Positions 50,975-60,020 of a stretch of 64,000 bases of DNA are shown piece after piece. Source of the stretch: Comamonas testosteroni (GTDB taxonomy: Bacteria; Pseudomonadota; Gammaproteobacteria; Burkholderiales; Burkholderiaceae_C). Each line of letters begins with the position of its first letter. Position 1 is the first letter of the stretch. The stretch is from contig NZ_CP043568.1 in NCBI RefSeq assembly GCF_014076415.1, positions 62,001 through 126,000 on the forward strand, in the 5' to 3' direction. The translations under genes and the position numbers were made by a program. The notes beneath the pieces are model-generated. The model had not been told where the DNA came from. It was given only the letters and a program-made list of their open reading frames with translations, and made no database searches.

Positions 50975-53161
50975 TCAGGACACCGCGCCAGCTTCGGACC
51001 GGGCCAGGTATTCCCTGGCAAAGCCCTCGTACCAGTCCAGGCAGCCGGGGTTGGCCATGGCGTCCTTGTTGACCACCTTGGCCAGGGGCTGTCCCAGCAG
51101 CAGCTTCTTGATGGGCAGCTCCTGCTTCTTGCCGCTGAGCGTGCGCGGTATCTCGGCCACGGCAAAGATATCGTCGGGCACAAAGCGCGGCGACAGCGCC
51201 GAGCGTATGGCCTTGTTGATGCGCTCGCGCAGCGCCGCATCGAGTTCCACGCCGGGGCGCAGGGCGACAAACAGCGGCATATAGCTGTCCTTGCCCAGGT
51301 ATTCCAGGTCCACCACCATGCTGTCCAGCACCTCGGGCAGGGCCTCGACGGCGCTGTAGATTTCGCTGGTGCCCATGCGCAGGCCATGGCGGTTGATGGT
51401 GGCGTCGCTGCGGCCGTAGATGATGCAGCCGCCCTCGCCGAGCAGCTTGATCCAGTCGCCATGACGCCAGACCGGCCCCATCTCTGCCGGGCCGTCACCG
51501 CCGCCGGGTTGGCGGCCATGACCGGCGGGATACATGTCGAAATAGCTGGACAGGTATCGTTTCCCGAATGGGTCGCCCCCACGCTCCCCCACTGCGTGTG
51601 GGTCGCTGCCCCTAAGCCGGGCGCCCCCCGAGGGGGCCTTCGCACCTTGAGGCGGCTCGGCGGTGCTCACGTCTCCCCACAGGAACAGCGGCATGGACGG
51701 AATGGGCTGGGTACAGACCAGCTCGCCGACCTCGTCCATCACGGGCTGGCCCTCTTCGTTCCAGGCCTCGACGGCCGCGCCCAGCTGGCGGCATTGCATG
51801 ACGCCGGGCACCAGCGGCAGATCGCGGTTGCCACCGATAAAGGCTCCGGCAAAATCTGTCCCTCCGGACAGGTTGTTCCACCAAATGTCATGGCGTCCAA
51901 GCTTGGCAAACTGCTCCGTCCCCCACTGCTGCACTTCGGCAGACAGCGGCGAGCCCGTGCTGCCCAGCCCGCGTATGCGTGACAGATCGCCGCAGGCGGA
52001 CAGATCGACACCGGCCTTCATGCAGTTGGCGTAGAAGGCCGCGCCCGAGCCAAAGCTGGTCACGCCGGTCTCGGCCGCGAAGCGCCACAGCGTGCCCCAG
52101 TCGGGCCTGTCCTTGCTGCCGCCGGGGCTGCCGTCGAAGATCACGCAGGTTGTGCCGCCCAGCAGGCCCGAGACCTGGGCATTCCACATCACCCAGCCCG
52201 TGGAGCTGTACCAGTGGTAGCGCTCGCCCCAGCTGTTGGGCTCGTAGCTGCAGCCGATGTCGTTGTGCAGGCCCTTGAGCTGCAGGGCCACCAGCACCAT
52301 GCCGCCATGACCGTGGACTATGGGCTTGGGCAGGCCGGTGGTGCCGCTGGAGTAGACGATCCACAGCGGGTGGTCGAACGCCAGCCATTCTGGTTCAAAG
52401 GCTGCAGTATCAGCATCATTTCTCGCTGTAACGCTGGTGTAGTCTGCGGTGTCAGCTATCTTTATCGAGGTATCCAGATTGGGCACCAGCACCACGTGCT
52501 GCACGCTGGGCAGGCCGCTGCGCAGCTCCTGCAGGACCTCGCGCCGGTCTATGTCCTTGCCTGCGTAATGCACGCCGTCCACGGCGATCAGCGCCTTGGG
52601 CGCTATCTGCCTGAAGCGGTCGAGCACGGCATGGGTGCCCATGTCGGGTGCGCAGATGCTCCAGATGGCGCCCAGGCTGGCGCAGGCCAGAAAGGCGACC
52701 ATGGCCTCGGGAATATTGGGCAGGTAGGCCGCGACGCGGTCGCCCTTGGCGACGCCCTGGGCTCGCAGATGCAGGGCCAGGGCCGCCACCTGACGCTGCA
52801 GCTCGGGCCAGCTCAGCTCGCGCTGCAGGCCCTGCTCGTTGCGGCTGATGACGGCCGGCATGCCGGCGGCATGTGCCGGCTGGACATGGCGCAGCACCTG
52901 CTGCACATAGTTCACCTGTGCGCCCGGGAACCATTGCGCACCGGGCATGGTGTTGCTGGCCAGCACCGCGCTGTGCGACGTTGGCGACTGCAGGTCGAAG
53001 TAATCCCAGATGCTTTGCCAGAAGGCATCGAGATCGCTGGTCGACCAGCGCCACAGCGCGTCATAGTCGGCGAAGCTCAGGCCGCGCGTTTCACGCAGCC
53101 AGTTCTGGTACAGCCGGATCTGGGGAATGTAGGGGGCGGGGTGTTGGGGGGCACAGGACAT
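50975..53161 (-). CDS. Acetoacetate-CoA ligase-like acyl-CoA synthetase with repeat-derived insertions
   Basis: A 728-residue member of the acetoacetyl-CoA synthetase/AMP-forming ligase family. The AMP-binding motif WIVYSSGTTGLPKPIVHGHGG and the late YGRSDATINRHGLRMGTSEIYSAVEALPEVLDSMVVDLEYLG with SGKKQELPIKKLLLG (catalytic lysine region) are intact. Typical members are about 650 residues. Two insertions, about residues 502-537 and 545-562, are low-complexity, Gly/Pro/Arg-rich and match intergenic repeat DNA (51565-51660). They interrupt the expected LFLWGD..YFDMYP..VWRHGDW stretch, and the protein may still fold if they loop out. It is convergent with the crotonase gene. Confidence 0.88.
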   Translation of the reverse strand: MSCAPQHPAPYIPQIRLYQNWLRETRGLSFADYDALWRWSTSDLDAFWQSIWDYFDLQSPTSHSAVLASNTMPGAQWFPGAQVNYVQQVLRHVQPAHAAGMPAVISRNEQGLQRELSWPELQRQVAALALHLRAQGVAKGDRVAAYLPNIPEAMVAFLACASLGAIWSICAPDMGTHAVLDRFRQIAPKALIAVDGVHYAGKDIDRREVLQELRSGLPSVQHVVLVPNLDTSIKIADTADYTSVTARNDADTAAFEPEWLAFDHPLWIVYSSGTTGLPKPIVHGHGGMVLVALQLKGLHNDIGCSYEPNSWGERYHWYSSTGWVMWNAQVSGLLGGTTCVIFDGSPGGSKDRPDWGTLWRFAAETGVTSFGSGAAFYANCMKAGVDLSACGDLSRIRGLGSTGSPLSAEVQQWGTEQFAKLGRHDIWWNNLSGGTDFAGAFIGGNRDLPLVPGVMQCRQLGAAVEAWNEEGQPVMDEVGELVCTQPIPSMPLFLWGDVSTAEPPQGAKAPSGGARLRGSDPHAVGERGGDPFGKRYLSSYFDMYPAGHGRQPGGGDGPAEMGPVWRHGDWIKLLGEGGCIIYGRSDATINRHGLRMGTSEIYSAVEALPEVLDSMVVDLEYLGKDSYMPLFVALRPGVELDAALRERINKAIRSALSPRFVPDDIFAVAEIPRTLSGKKQELPIKKLLLGQPLAKVVNKDAMANPGCLDWYEGFAREYLARSEAGAVS
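51565..51660. repeat. Repeat-like sequence inside the acyl-CoA ligase gene
   Basis: GC-rich, with the motif AGCGTGGGGGC (complement strand) and GGCCCCCTCGGGGGGC, a sequence style seen in Comamonadaceae intergenic repeats. It is in frame in the ligase gene and adds about 36 residues rich in Gly, Pro and Arg. Confidence 0.6.
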
Positions 53162-53335
53162 GGCTTCAGCCTAGCGCTGCAGTCCTTGCAAGTCATTGGT
53201 GGTGGCCCCTTGGCCTGTCACCTGCGCAGCAGCGCGGTCGGCTGTATGGGCGCACACCAGCACAGCTCAGCGGTCAAACCGATAATCGGGGCCTGTCTAC
53301 ACCGTCAACGGCGCATGCCGGCGACCCGCACCCCC

Positions 53336-55246
53336 ATGTCCGCTTTGCCCACCCGCGTGCTGGCCGTCATTCCGCCGATGACGCAGCTCAACACTCCCTA
53401 CCCCTCCACGGCCTATCTGACCGGCTTTCTGCGCTCGCGTGGCATCACCGCCATGCAGGAAGACCTGGCACTGGCCCTGGTGCTGCAGCTGCTCTCGCCC
53501 GATGGCCTGCGCGCCGTGGCCGAGCGCATCCGGAGCCTGCCGGTCGGCAAGCACACGCCTGCCGTCCAGTCCTTTGTCGCGCAACAGGAGCGCTATCTGG
53601 CCACGATTGCGCCCACGATTGCGTTTTTGCAGGGGCGAGACTCCACGCTGGCCCATCGCATCGTGGGGCGCCACTTTCTGCCCGAAGGACCACGCTTTTC
53701 CACGCTGGACGTGTATGAGGACGAGGAAGGCGGCGATCCGCTGGGCTGGGCTTTCGGGGCCCTGGGACTGCAGGACAAGGCCAAGCATCTGGCCACGCTG
53801 TACCTCAACGATCTGGCCGATGTGCTGCGCGATGCCGTGGACGAGCGCTTCGAGTTCGTGCGCTATGCCGAGTCGCTGGCCGGCAGCCAGCCCAGCTTCG
53901 ATCCGCTGGCCAGCGCACTGGCGGCAGAGCCCAATCTGGTAGACGAGGTGCTGGAGCGCCTGACGCTGGAGGCCGTGGAGCGCCACCAGCCCACGGTGGT
54001 GCTGCTGTCCGTGCCCTTTCCGGGCTCGGCCTATGCGGCGTTTCGCATTGCCCAGACCATCAAGCGGCGCTTCCCGCAGATTGCCACGGTGCTGGGCGGC
54101 GGCTTTGTCAACACCGAGCTGCGCGAGCTGGCCGAGCCGCGCGTGTTCGACTACTTTGACTTCGTGACGCTGGATGCGGGCGAACGCCCGCTGCTGGCGC
54201 TGCTCGAGCATCTGCGTGGCGAGCGCGGCAGATCGCGTCTGGTGCGCAGCTTTGTGCGGGCCGACGACGGCAAGGTCCAGTACGTGAACATGATGGAGTC
54301 CGACATCGCGTTTGCCGAGGTCGGCACGCCCACCTGGGACGGCCTGCCGCTGGACAGATACCTGTCGCTGCTGGACATGCTCAACCCCATGCACCGTCTG
54401 TGGAGCGACGGGCGCTGGAACAAGCTGACCGTGGCCCATGGCTGCTACTGGAAGAAGTGCAGCTTCTGCGATGTGAGCCTGGACTATATCGGTCGCTACG
54501 AAGGCGCCAGCGCCGCCGTGCTGGCCGACCGCATCGAGGCCATCGTCGCCGAGACCGGCCAGACCGGCTTTCACTTTGTCGATGAAGCCGCACCGCCCAA
54601 GGCGCTCAAGGCGCTGTCGCAGGAGCTGATTGCGCGCAACGCCGGCATCTCCTGGTGGGGCAATGTGCGCTTCGAGAAGACCTTCACGCCCGAGCTGGCC
54701 GAGCTGATGGCCGACAGCGGCTGCATCGCCATCTCCGGCGGTCTGGAAGTGGCATCCGACCGGCTGCTGGCGCTGATGAAAAAGGGCGTGACCGTGGACC
54801 AGGTGGCACGCGTGACCAAGGCGTTCTCGGAGGCCGGCATTCTGGTCCACGCCTATCTGATGTACGGCTTTCCGACGCAGACCGTGCAGGACACGGTGGA
54901 CGCGCTCGAGTATGTGCGCCAGCTGTTCCTCAACGGCTGCATTCAAAGCGGCTTCTTTCACCGCTTCAGCTGCACCGTGCACTCGCCCGTGGGCCTCAAC
55001 CCCGAGGAATACGGCATCGAGCTGCCGCCGCTGCCCGAGGGCAACTTTGCCAAGAACGACCGCCCCTTCATCGACCCTACGGGCGTCGATCACGACGCAT
55101 TGGGCGCGGCGCTCAAGAAGGCCATCTACAACTTCATGCATGGCATAGCGCTGGAGGAGGATGTGCGCATGTGGTTCCCGTTCAAGGTGCCCAAGCCCAC
55201 GGTCAAGCGCGACCGCATTGCGCGTGCGCTGCAGCAGAAGCAGTGA
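53336..55246 (+). CDS. Radical SAM protein with B12-binding-like N-terminal region and CX4CX2C cluster
   Basis: A 636-residue protein. Around residues 220-300 it has a cobalamin-binding-like Rossmann region (PTVVLLSVPFPGSAYAAFRIAQTIKRRFPQIATVLGGGFVN and the EL..FDYVTLDAGERPLLALLEHL segment) without DxHxxG. The radical SAM core starts KLTVAHGCYWKKCSFCDVSLDYIGRYEGAS: Cys370, Cys375 and Cys378 make CX4CX2C, not the usual CX3CX2C. Later segments (FVDEAAPPKALKALSQEL, ISGGLEVASDRLLALMKKGVT, AYLMYGFPTQT) are typical of the B12-type family. The reaction is unknown. ATG 53336 is used; ATG 53315 is possible. It is divergent from the ligase gene. A dispersed repeat begins directly after the stop. Confidence 0.85.
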   Translation: MSALPTRVLAVIPPMTQLNTPYPSTAYLTGFLRSRGITAMQEDLALALVLQLLSPDGLRAVAERIRSLPVGKHTPAVQSFVAQQERYLATIAPTIAFLQGRDSTLAHRIVGRHFLPEGPRFSTLDVYEDEEGGDPLGWAFGALGLQDKAKHLATLYLNDLADVLRDAVDERFEFVRYAESLAGSQPSFDPLASALAAEPNLVDEVLERLTLEAVERHQPTVVLLSVPFPGSAYAAFRIAQTIKRRFPQIATVLGGGFVNTELRELAEPRVFDYFDFVTLDAGERPLLALLEHLRGERGRSRLVRSFVRADDGKVQYVNMMESDIAFAEVGTPTWDGLPLDRYLSLLDMLNPMHRLWSDGRWNKLTVAHGCYWKKCSFCDVSLDYIGRYEGASAAVLADRIEAIVAETGQTGFHFVDEAAPPKALKALSQELIARNAGISWWGNVRFEKTFTPELAELMADSGCIAISGGLEVASDRLLALMKKGVTVDQVARVTKAFSEAGILVHAYLMYGFPTQTVQDTVDALEYVRQLFLNGCIQSGFFHRFSCTVHSPVGLNPEEYGIELPPLPEGNFAKNDRPFIDPTGVDHDALGAALKKAIYNFMHGIALEEDVRMWFPFKVPKPTVKRDRIARALQQKQ

Positions 55247-55478
55247 ATTTGATAGCTGTTAGCGCTTGCTGATAAACAACTTTAGATTTGTTTATTGATT
55301 AATTCATTGACAGTTTTGCGCTGCAAGCTATGTATTTGATAGTTTGCCCTTGTGCAGCCGTTTTCCCGCGTGTGCGAGAGACCACAGTCCCTGGTTTACC
55401 AGTGCTTGCACGGCCCCAGCGGGCAAGCACTGCTTGCCATAATCTGCTCCGTTTTTGATATCTCCAAGGAGCGATGGG

Positions 55479-56801
55479 ATGGGAATGTTTCAATGGACGG
55501 AGCGATCGTCCGATGTCTTGCAGGGCGGTGGCGTCATCGGCCCCGATGAGCGACTGCCCTGGACACAGACCGGTTTGATGGGTATCCAGCACGTGATCGC
55601 CATGTTTGGCTCCACCGTGCTGGCCCCCATCCTCATGGGTTTTGATCCCAATCTGGCGGTGTTGATGAGCGGCGTCGGCACGCTGATCTTCTTTCTCATC
55701 ACCGGCGGCAAGGTACCCAGCTATCTGGGCTCTTCCTTTGCCTTCATCGGCGTGGTCAACATCGCCACCGGCTATGTGGCCAGCCAGGGACCTGCCAACG
55801 CCAATATCGGCGTGGCGCTGGGCGGCATCATTGCCTGCGGCTTTGTCTACATGCTGGTCGGCCTGCTGGTGCAGATGGTGGGAACGGCCTGGATCGAACG
55901 CTTCATGCCGCCCGTGGTGACGGGCGCCGTGGTGGCCATCATCGGCCTGAACCTGGCCGCGATTCCCATCAAGAACATGGCGTCCAACAACTTCGAGTCC
56001 TGGATGCAGGCGCTGACCTTTGTCTCCGTGGCGCTGGTGGCCGTGTTCACGCGCGGCATGCTGCAGCGCCTGCTGATCCTGATCGGACTGATCATTGCCA
56101 GCGTGCTCTATGCCGTCTTCACCAACGGCCTGGGCTGGGGCAAGCCCGTGGATCTGAGCGGCGTGCTCAATGCCGCCTGGTTCGGCATTCCCAGCTTCCA
56201 TGCCCCGGTGTTCACCAGCAATGCCATGCTGCTGATCGTGCCCGTGGTCATCATCCTGGTGGCCGAGAACCTGGGCCATATCAAGGCCGTGACGGCCATG
56301 ACGGGCAAGAACCTGGACCAGTACATGGGCCGGGCCTTCATCGGTGACGGCGTGGCCACCATGGTCTCCGGCGCAGCCGGCGGCACGGGAGTGACCACCT
56401 ATGCCGAAAACATCGGCGTGATGGCTGCCACCCGCATCTACTCCACGGCCGTGTTCTTTGTGGCGGCCCTGCTGGCCGTTCTGCTGGGCTTCTCGCCCAA
56501 GTTCGGTGCGCTGATCCAGGCCATTCCCCTGCCCGTGATGGGCGGTGTCTCCATCGTGGTGTTCGGCCTGATCGCCATTGCCGGCGCCAAGATCTGGGTG
56601 GACAACAAGGTGGACTTTTCCGACACCAAGAATCTGATCGTGGCTGCCATCACCCTGATTCTGGGCACCGGAGAATTCACGCTGAGGTTCGGCGAATTCG
56701 CGCTGGGCGGCATCGGCTGCGCCACCTTTGGCGCCATCATCCTGTATGCGCTGCTGACCATGGGCGAGCGCAAATCTGAAACCAAGGTACAGACCAAGTG
56801 A
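55479..56801 (+). CDS. uraA: Uracil permease/NCS2 family nucleobase transporter (UraA)
   Basis: A 440-residue inner-membrane transporter of the NCS2 family (about 14 segments). [66 protein letters not shown] and the [16 protein letters not shown] motif (NCS2 signature with Glu that binds uracil) match UraA. It imports uracil or xanthine with protons. AAGGAG lies before the ATG at 55479. It stands alone; the upstream 232 bp include a dispersed repeat. The following intergenic region holds a terminator. Confidence 0.92.
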   Translation: MGMFQWTERSSDVLQGGGVIGPDERLPWTQTGLMGIQHVIAMFGSTVLAPILMGFDPNLAVLMSGVGTLIFFLITGGKVPSYLGSSFAFIGVVNIATGYVASQGPANANIGVALGGIIACGFVYMLVGLLVQMVGTAWIERFMPPVVTGAVVAIIGLNLAAIPIKNMASNNFESWMQALTFVSVALVAVFTRGMLQRLLILIGLIIASVLYAVFTNGLGWGKPVDLSGVLNAAWFGIPSFHAPVFTSNAMLLIVPVVIILVAENLGHIKAVTAMTGKNLDQYMGRAFIGDGVATMVSGAAGGTGVTTYAENIGVMAATRIYSTAVFFVAALLAVLLGFSPKFGALIQAIPLPVMGGVSIVVFGLIAIAGAKIWVDNKVDFSDTKNLIVAAITLILGTGEFTLRFGEFALGGIGCATFGAIILYALLTMGERKSETKVQTK

Positions 56802-56908
56802 GTGCCAACATGTAATCGGGGAACATTCCCTTGACAGCAGCGCGGGGCCTTTGCCGAGAATTCCGGTATTAATGTTCCGCGCTGGTAACATTTCTCTCTG
56901 GAGATATG

Positions 56909-56933
56909 CCGCCCTACCCGGGCGGTTTTTTTT
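56909..56933 (+). terminator. Terminator between uraA and the CoA-transferase gene
   Basis: CCGCCC and GGGCGG form a 6-bp stem with a 5-base loop, followed by eight T residues. A dyad GGAACATT...AATGTTCC precedes it (56819-56877 region). Confidence 0.8.
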
Positions 56934-57038
56934 AGAGGTGCCAGCCCGAGCGCCGAGCATGAGCCGCAAAAATAGCCAGCGCGTTGGCACCGGTCAGGCT
57001 CGCGTGGCGGGCTGGGGCCTCTGAGTTTGGAGCATGCA

Positions 57039-58553
57039 ATGTCCATCGCAGATCGCGTACGTTACCCAGAATTCCTCTCGCGCGTCATGACGGCCGAAGA
57101 GGCCGCCGCCCTGATTCCCCACGGTGTCAATGTCGGCATGAGCGGCTTTACCGGAGCCGGTTACCCCAAGGCATTGCCCCAGGCCATAGCGGCCCGTGCC
57201 AAGGCCGAGCATGCCCAGGGCAAGCCCTACAAGATCAATGTCTGGACCGGCGCGTCCACCGCCGCTGAATGCGACGGCGTGATGGCCGAAGCCCATGCAC
57301 TGGGTCAGCGCCTGCCCTTCAACACCGACCCCATCGCGCGCAAGGCCGTGAACTCGGGCGAGATCGACTTCATCGACATGCATCTGTCCCATGTGGCGCA
57401 GCATGCCTGGTTCGGCTTTCTGGGCCATATGAACATCGCCGTGATCGAGGTGCTGGGCGTGACCGCCGACGGCCTGCTGATTCCGTCGACCGCCGTGGGC
57501 AACAACAAGACCTGGCTGGAGATCGCCGACAAGGTGATTCTGGAGGTCAACACCAAGCCGCCCGCCCGGATGGAGGGCATGCACGACATCTACTACGGCA
57601 CGGCCATCCCGCCGCGCCGCATGCCCATCAACATGACGCATGCCGACGACCGTATCGGCGATGCCTACCTGAAGGTGGATCCCGCCAAGGTTGTCGCCGT
57701 GGTCGAGACCCACAAGGGCGACCGCGACAATGTGTTTGCCACACCGGACGAAAACTCCCAAAAAATAGCCGGCTACATCATCGACTTCCTGGCCCACGAG
57801 ATGAGGATGGGCCGTCTGCCCAAGGAAATGCTGCCCATCCAGTCGGGCGTGGGCAATGTGGCCAATGCCGTGCTGGCCGGGCTGCTGACCGGCCCGTTCG
57901 AGAACCTGCTGGGCTTTACCGAAGTGCTGCAGGACGGCATGCTGGATCTGCTGCGCGCGGGCAAGATGAGCAAGGCCTCGGCCACATCGATCTCGCTGTC
58001 TGCCGCGGCCTACAAGGACTTCGAGGACAACATCGACTTCTACCGCGAGCGCATCATCCTGCGCCCGCAGGAAATCTCGAACCACCCCGAGCTGGTGCGC
58101 CGCCTGGGCATCATCGCCATGAACTCGATGATCGAAGCCGACATCTACGGCAACATCAACTCCACCCATGTCATGGGCACGGGCATGATGAATGGCATCG
58201 GCGGATCGGGAGACTTTGCACGCAACGGCTATCTGTCTTTCTTCGTCACGCCCTCGGTGGCCAAGGACGGCAAGATCAGCTGCATCGTGCCCATGTGCTC
58301 GCATGTGGACCACACCGAGCATGACACCCAGATCGTCGTCACCGAGCAAGGTCTGGCCGATCTGCGCGGCCTGTCGCCCAAGCAGCGTGCGCAAGTCATC
58401 ATCGACAAGTGTGCCCATCCGGACTATCGCGCCCAGCTGCAGGATTATTTCGACCGCTCACGCCAGCAGGGTGCACAGCACACGCCGCATATCCTGACCG
58501 AGGCACTGTCCTGGCATCAGCGCTTCATGGACAAGGGCGATATGCGCGCTTGA
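57039..58553 (+). CDS. Acetyl-CoA hydrolase/CoA-transferase family protein
   Basis: A 504-residue enzyme of the acetyl-CoA hydrolase/4-hydroxybutyrate CoA-transferase family (Cat1/succinyl-CoA:acetate CoA-transferase). MTAEEAAALIPHGVNVGMSGFTGAGYPKALPQAIA at the start, IQSGVGNVANAVLAGLL, the HVMGTGMMNGIGGSGDFARNGYLSFFVTPSVAKDGKISCIVPM region and IVVTEQGLADLRG with the catalytic glutamate match. It moves CoA between acetate and succinate or propionate. GGAG precedes ATG 57039. Repeat copy C begins soon after the stop. Confidence 0.94.
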   Translation: MSIADRVRYPEFLSRVMTAEEAAALIPHGVNVGMSGFTGAGYPKALPQAIAARAKAEHAQGKPYKINVWTGASTAAECDGVMAEAHALGQRLPFNTDPIARKAVNSGEIDFIDMHLSHVAQHAWFGFLGHMNIAVIEVLGVTADGLLIPSTAVGNNKTWLEIADKVILEVNTKPPARMEGMHDIYYGTAIPPRRMPINMTHADDRIGDAYLKVDPAKVVAVVETHKGDRDNVFATPDENSQKIAGYIIDFLAHEMRMGRLPKEMLPIQSGVGNVANAVLAGLLTGPFENLLGFTEVLQDGMLDLLRAGKMSKASATSISLSAAAYKDFEDNIDFYRERIILRPQEISNHPELVRRLGIIAMNSMIEADIYGNINSTHVMGTGMMNGIGGSGDFARNGYLSFFVTPSVAKDGKISCIVPMCSHVDHTEHDTQIVVTEQGLADLRGLSPKQRAQVIIDKCAHPDYRAQLQDYFDRSRQQGAQHTPHILTEALSWHQRFMDKGDMRA

Positions 58554-58560
58554 ACAGGTT

Positions 58561-58650
58561 CCCCCTGAGGCGCTTCGCGCCTTCCCCCAGGGGGACGACA
58601 CCATTGCTGCGGGGCGGCGGGGCCGCCCAGGCCCTTGCTTGGTGTCTCTG
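58561..58650 (+). repeat. Comamonadaceae-type intergenic palindromic repeat, copy C
   Basis: CCCCCTGAGGCGCTTCGCGCC...CCCCCAGGGGGACGACACC...GGGGCCGCCCAGGCCCTTGC, the same layout in the opposite orientation as copies A, B and D. Confidence 0.8.
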
Positions 58651-58728
58651 ACATGGAGTGTGGAGGGGGTGAAAGCTGTGCCTAGTCCGCTTGGTGCTGG
58701 CGTCTGCTGCTCCAAGTCCTTAGCATCG

Positions 58729-58758
58729 AAGGACGCTCTGCAAGGAGCGTCCTTTTTT
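58729..58758 (+). terminator. Rho-independent terminator
   Basis: AAGGACGCTC and GAGCGTCCTT form a perfect 10-bp stem with a 6-base loop, then T-run. It is just before the thioesterase start. Confidence 0.9.
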
Positions 58759-58778
58759 CATGCACCACAAGGACTGGT

Positions 58779-59252
58779 ATGGCGATCTGGACCCGAGAGC
58801 TCGATCTGAAAGCGCTGAACGCAGGCAGCGCAAACACTGCAATCTCCCACCTGGGCATTGAGTTCACCGAATACGGCGACGACTATGTGCGCGCCCGCAT
58901 CCATGTGGATGAACGCACCTGCCAGCCCTATGGCATCTTGCACGGCGGCGTCAGCGTGGTGCTGGCCGAGACGCTGGGCTCCATGGCTGCTGCCTGCAGC
59001 ATTCCTGAAGGCTACCGCTGCGTGGGCCTCGGCGTGACCGCCAACCATGTGCGCGCAGGCCGCAAGGGCAGCTGGATCACCGCCACGGCGCGGCCCACGC
59101 ACCTCGGGCGCACCACGCATGTCTGGGCGGTGGAGCTGCGCGATGAAGAGGGCAAGCTGACCTGCAACTGCAGCCTGACGATGGCGATCCTGCCGCCTGA
59201 GGCAGCCAGGAATGCGCGGCTGGATGCGGCTTCGTTGGGCGGGGTTCAGTAG
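58779..59252 (+). CDS. Hotdog-fold thioesterase (YdiI/EntH type)
   Basis: A 157-residue acyl-CoA thioesterase of the PaaI/YdiI group. ISHLGIEFTEYGDDYVRARIHVDERTCQPYGILHGGVSVVLAETLGSMAAACS holds the catalytic Gln/His-Gly-Gly segment and the conserved glutamate; CVGLGVTANHVRAGRKGSWITATARPTHLGRTTHVWAVELRDEEGKL is the second half. It could hydrolyse aromatic acyl-CoAs (such as benzoyl- or hydroxyphenylacetyl-CoA) or menaquinone-pathway intermediates; unknown here. The gene is monocistronic, with an intrinsic terminator 20 bp before its start and repeat DNA after its end. Confidence 0.9.
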   Translation: MAIWTRELDLKALNAGSANTAISHLGIEFTEYGDDYVRARIHVDERTCQPYGILHGGVSVVLAETLGSMAAACSIPEGYRCVGLGVTANHVRAGRKGSWITATARPTHLGRTTHVWAVELRDEEGKLTCNCSLTMAILPPEAARNARLDAASLGGVQ

Positions 59253-60020
59253 GTTTTGGTTTGCGAGACCGCTTTGTTTTGGGGATATAGGCCGGGTTTC
59301 GCCCGGCTGGCGACCTACTTTCTTCGCAAGAAAGTAGGCAAAGAGCAGGCCCCTACTGCCCACGTCCCTCCGGCTTCGCCTGTGGGCAACCTGCGCCGAC
59401 AACCTCTTGTGGCTGTACGGCAAAACTCACTTCGAGCTTCGCTCTTCGTTCAAACACATTGCCGTAAAAGTGATGACGATGCGGCTGCACTCTACGGTGC
59501 AGCCGCGCGCCACAAGAGGCTGCCGTCGCAGGCGTGGGCACAAGGGGCAATACCAGAGACAGGATAGCTCCGAGATAAATTTGATAGCTGCCACCGCAAT
59601 TCATGTAAGCGCTTGAGCCTGATTTCGCCACAAGTCTTGCAGGCTGTCCGCTCCCACCCGTCTGGCTGTGCCTGCGGCACGCGGTTCAGGCTGCGGGCAA
59701 TGCTGCCGCAGGACAGCATTGCTTTGTGAACTGACTTGCCGCCGTTTGTCTGAGCGCAGCGGCATGCCGCGCAGCGAGTTGGGCGGCACCGTAGGCTGAA
59801 TTGTGTGACGCAGGTTTACCCGGAGCGAAGCGCAGGGACACAGGCAATCGGATAGCGCTCTTTGCCTACTTTCTAGCGCGCTATAAAGTAGGTCGCCAGC
59901 CGGGGCGAGTCCCGGCCTCTGTCCATAAATCAGGTATCCAGTTTCACTCCAAACATCAAACAGAGCAGGTTTCAAACGCTTATCTATCAGGCCTGAACAG
60001 CTATCGAAACAAGATGAGAG
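59253..60020. other. Gene-free repeat-rich stretch
   Basis: 768 bp with no credible gene. It holds a large inverted-repeat arrangement (59289-59918), several internal hairpins such as GCGGCTGCAC/GTGCAGCCGC, and two copies of the short dispersed repeat (59579-59628 and 59961-60008). Confidence 0.75.
59289..59918. repeat. Long inverted-repeat structure around a repeat-rich gap
   Basis: Arms of about 58 and 62 bp at 59289-59346 and 59857-59918 share GGCCGGG..CGCCCCGGCTGGCGACCTACTTT..AAAGTAGGCAAAGAGC in inverted order. Each arm is itself a palindrome (CTACTTTCTT with AAGAAAGTAG). The interior holds more hairpins. It looks like a composite of family-specific repeats. Confidence 0.7.

Noticed and set aside
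52214..53335. Upstream extension making a 1010-residue radical SAM frame
   Set aside because: The extra 370 residues are antisense to the acyl-CoA ligase and resemble no protein; GC-rich codon bias opens such frames.
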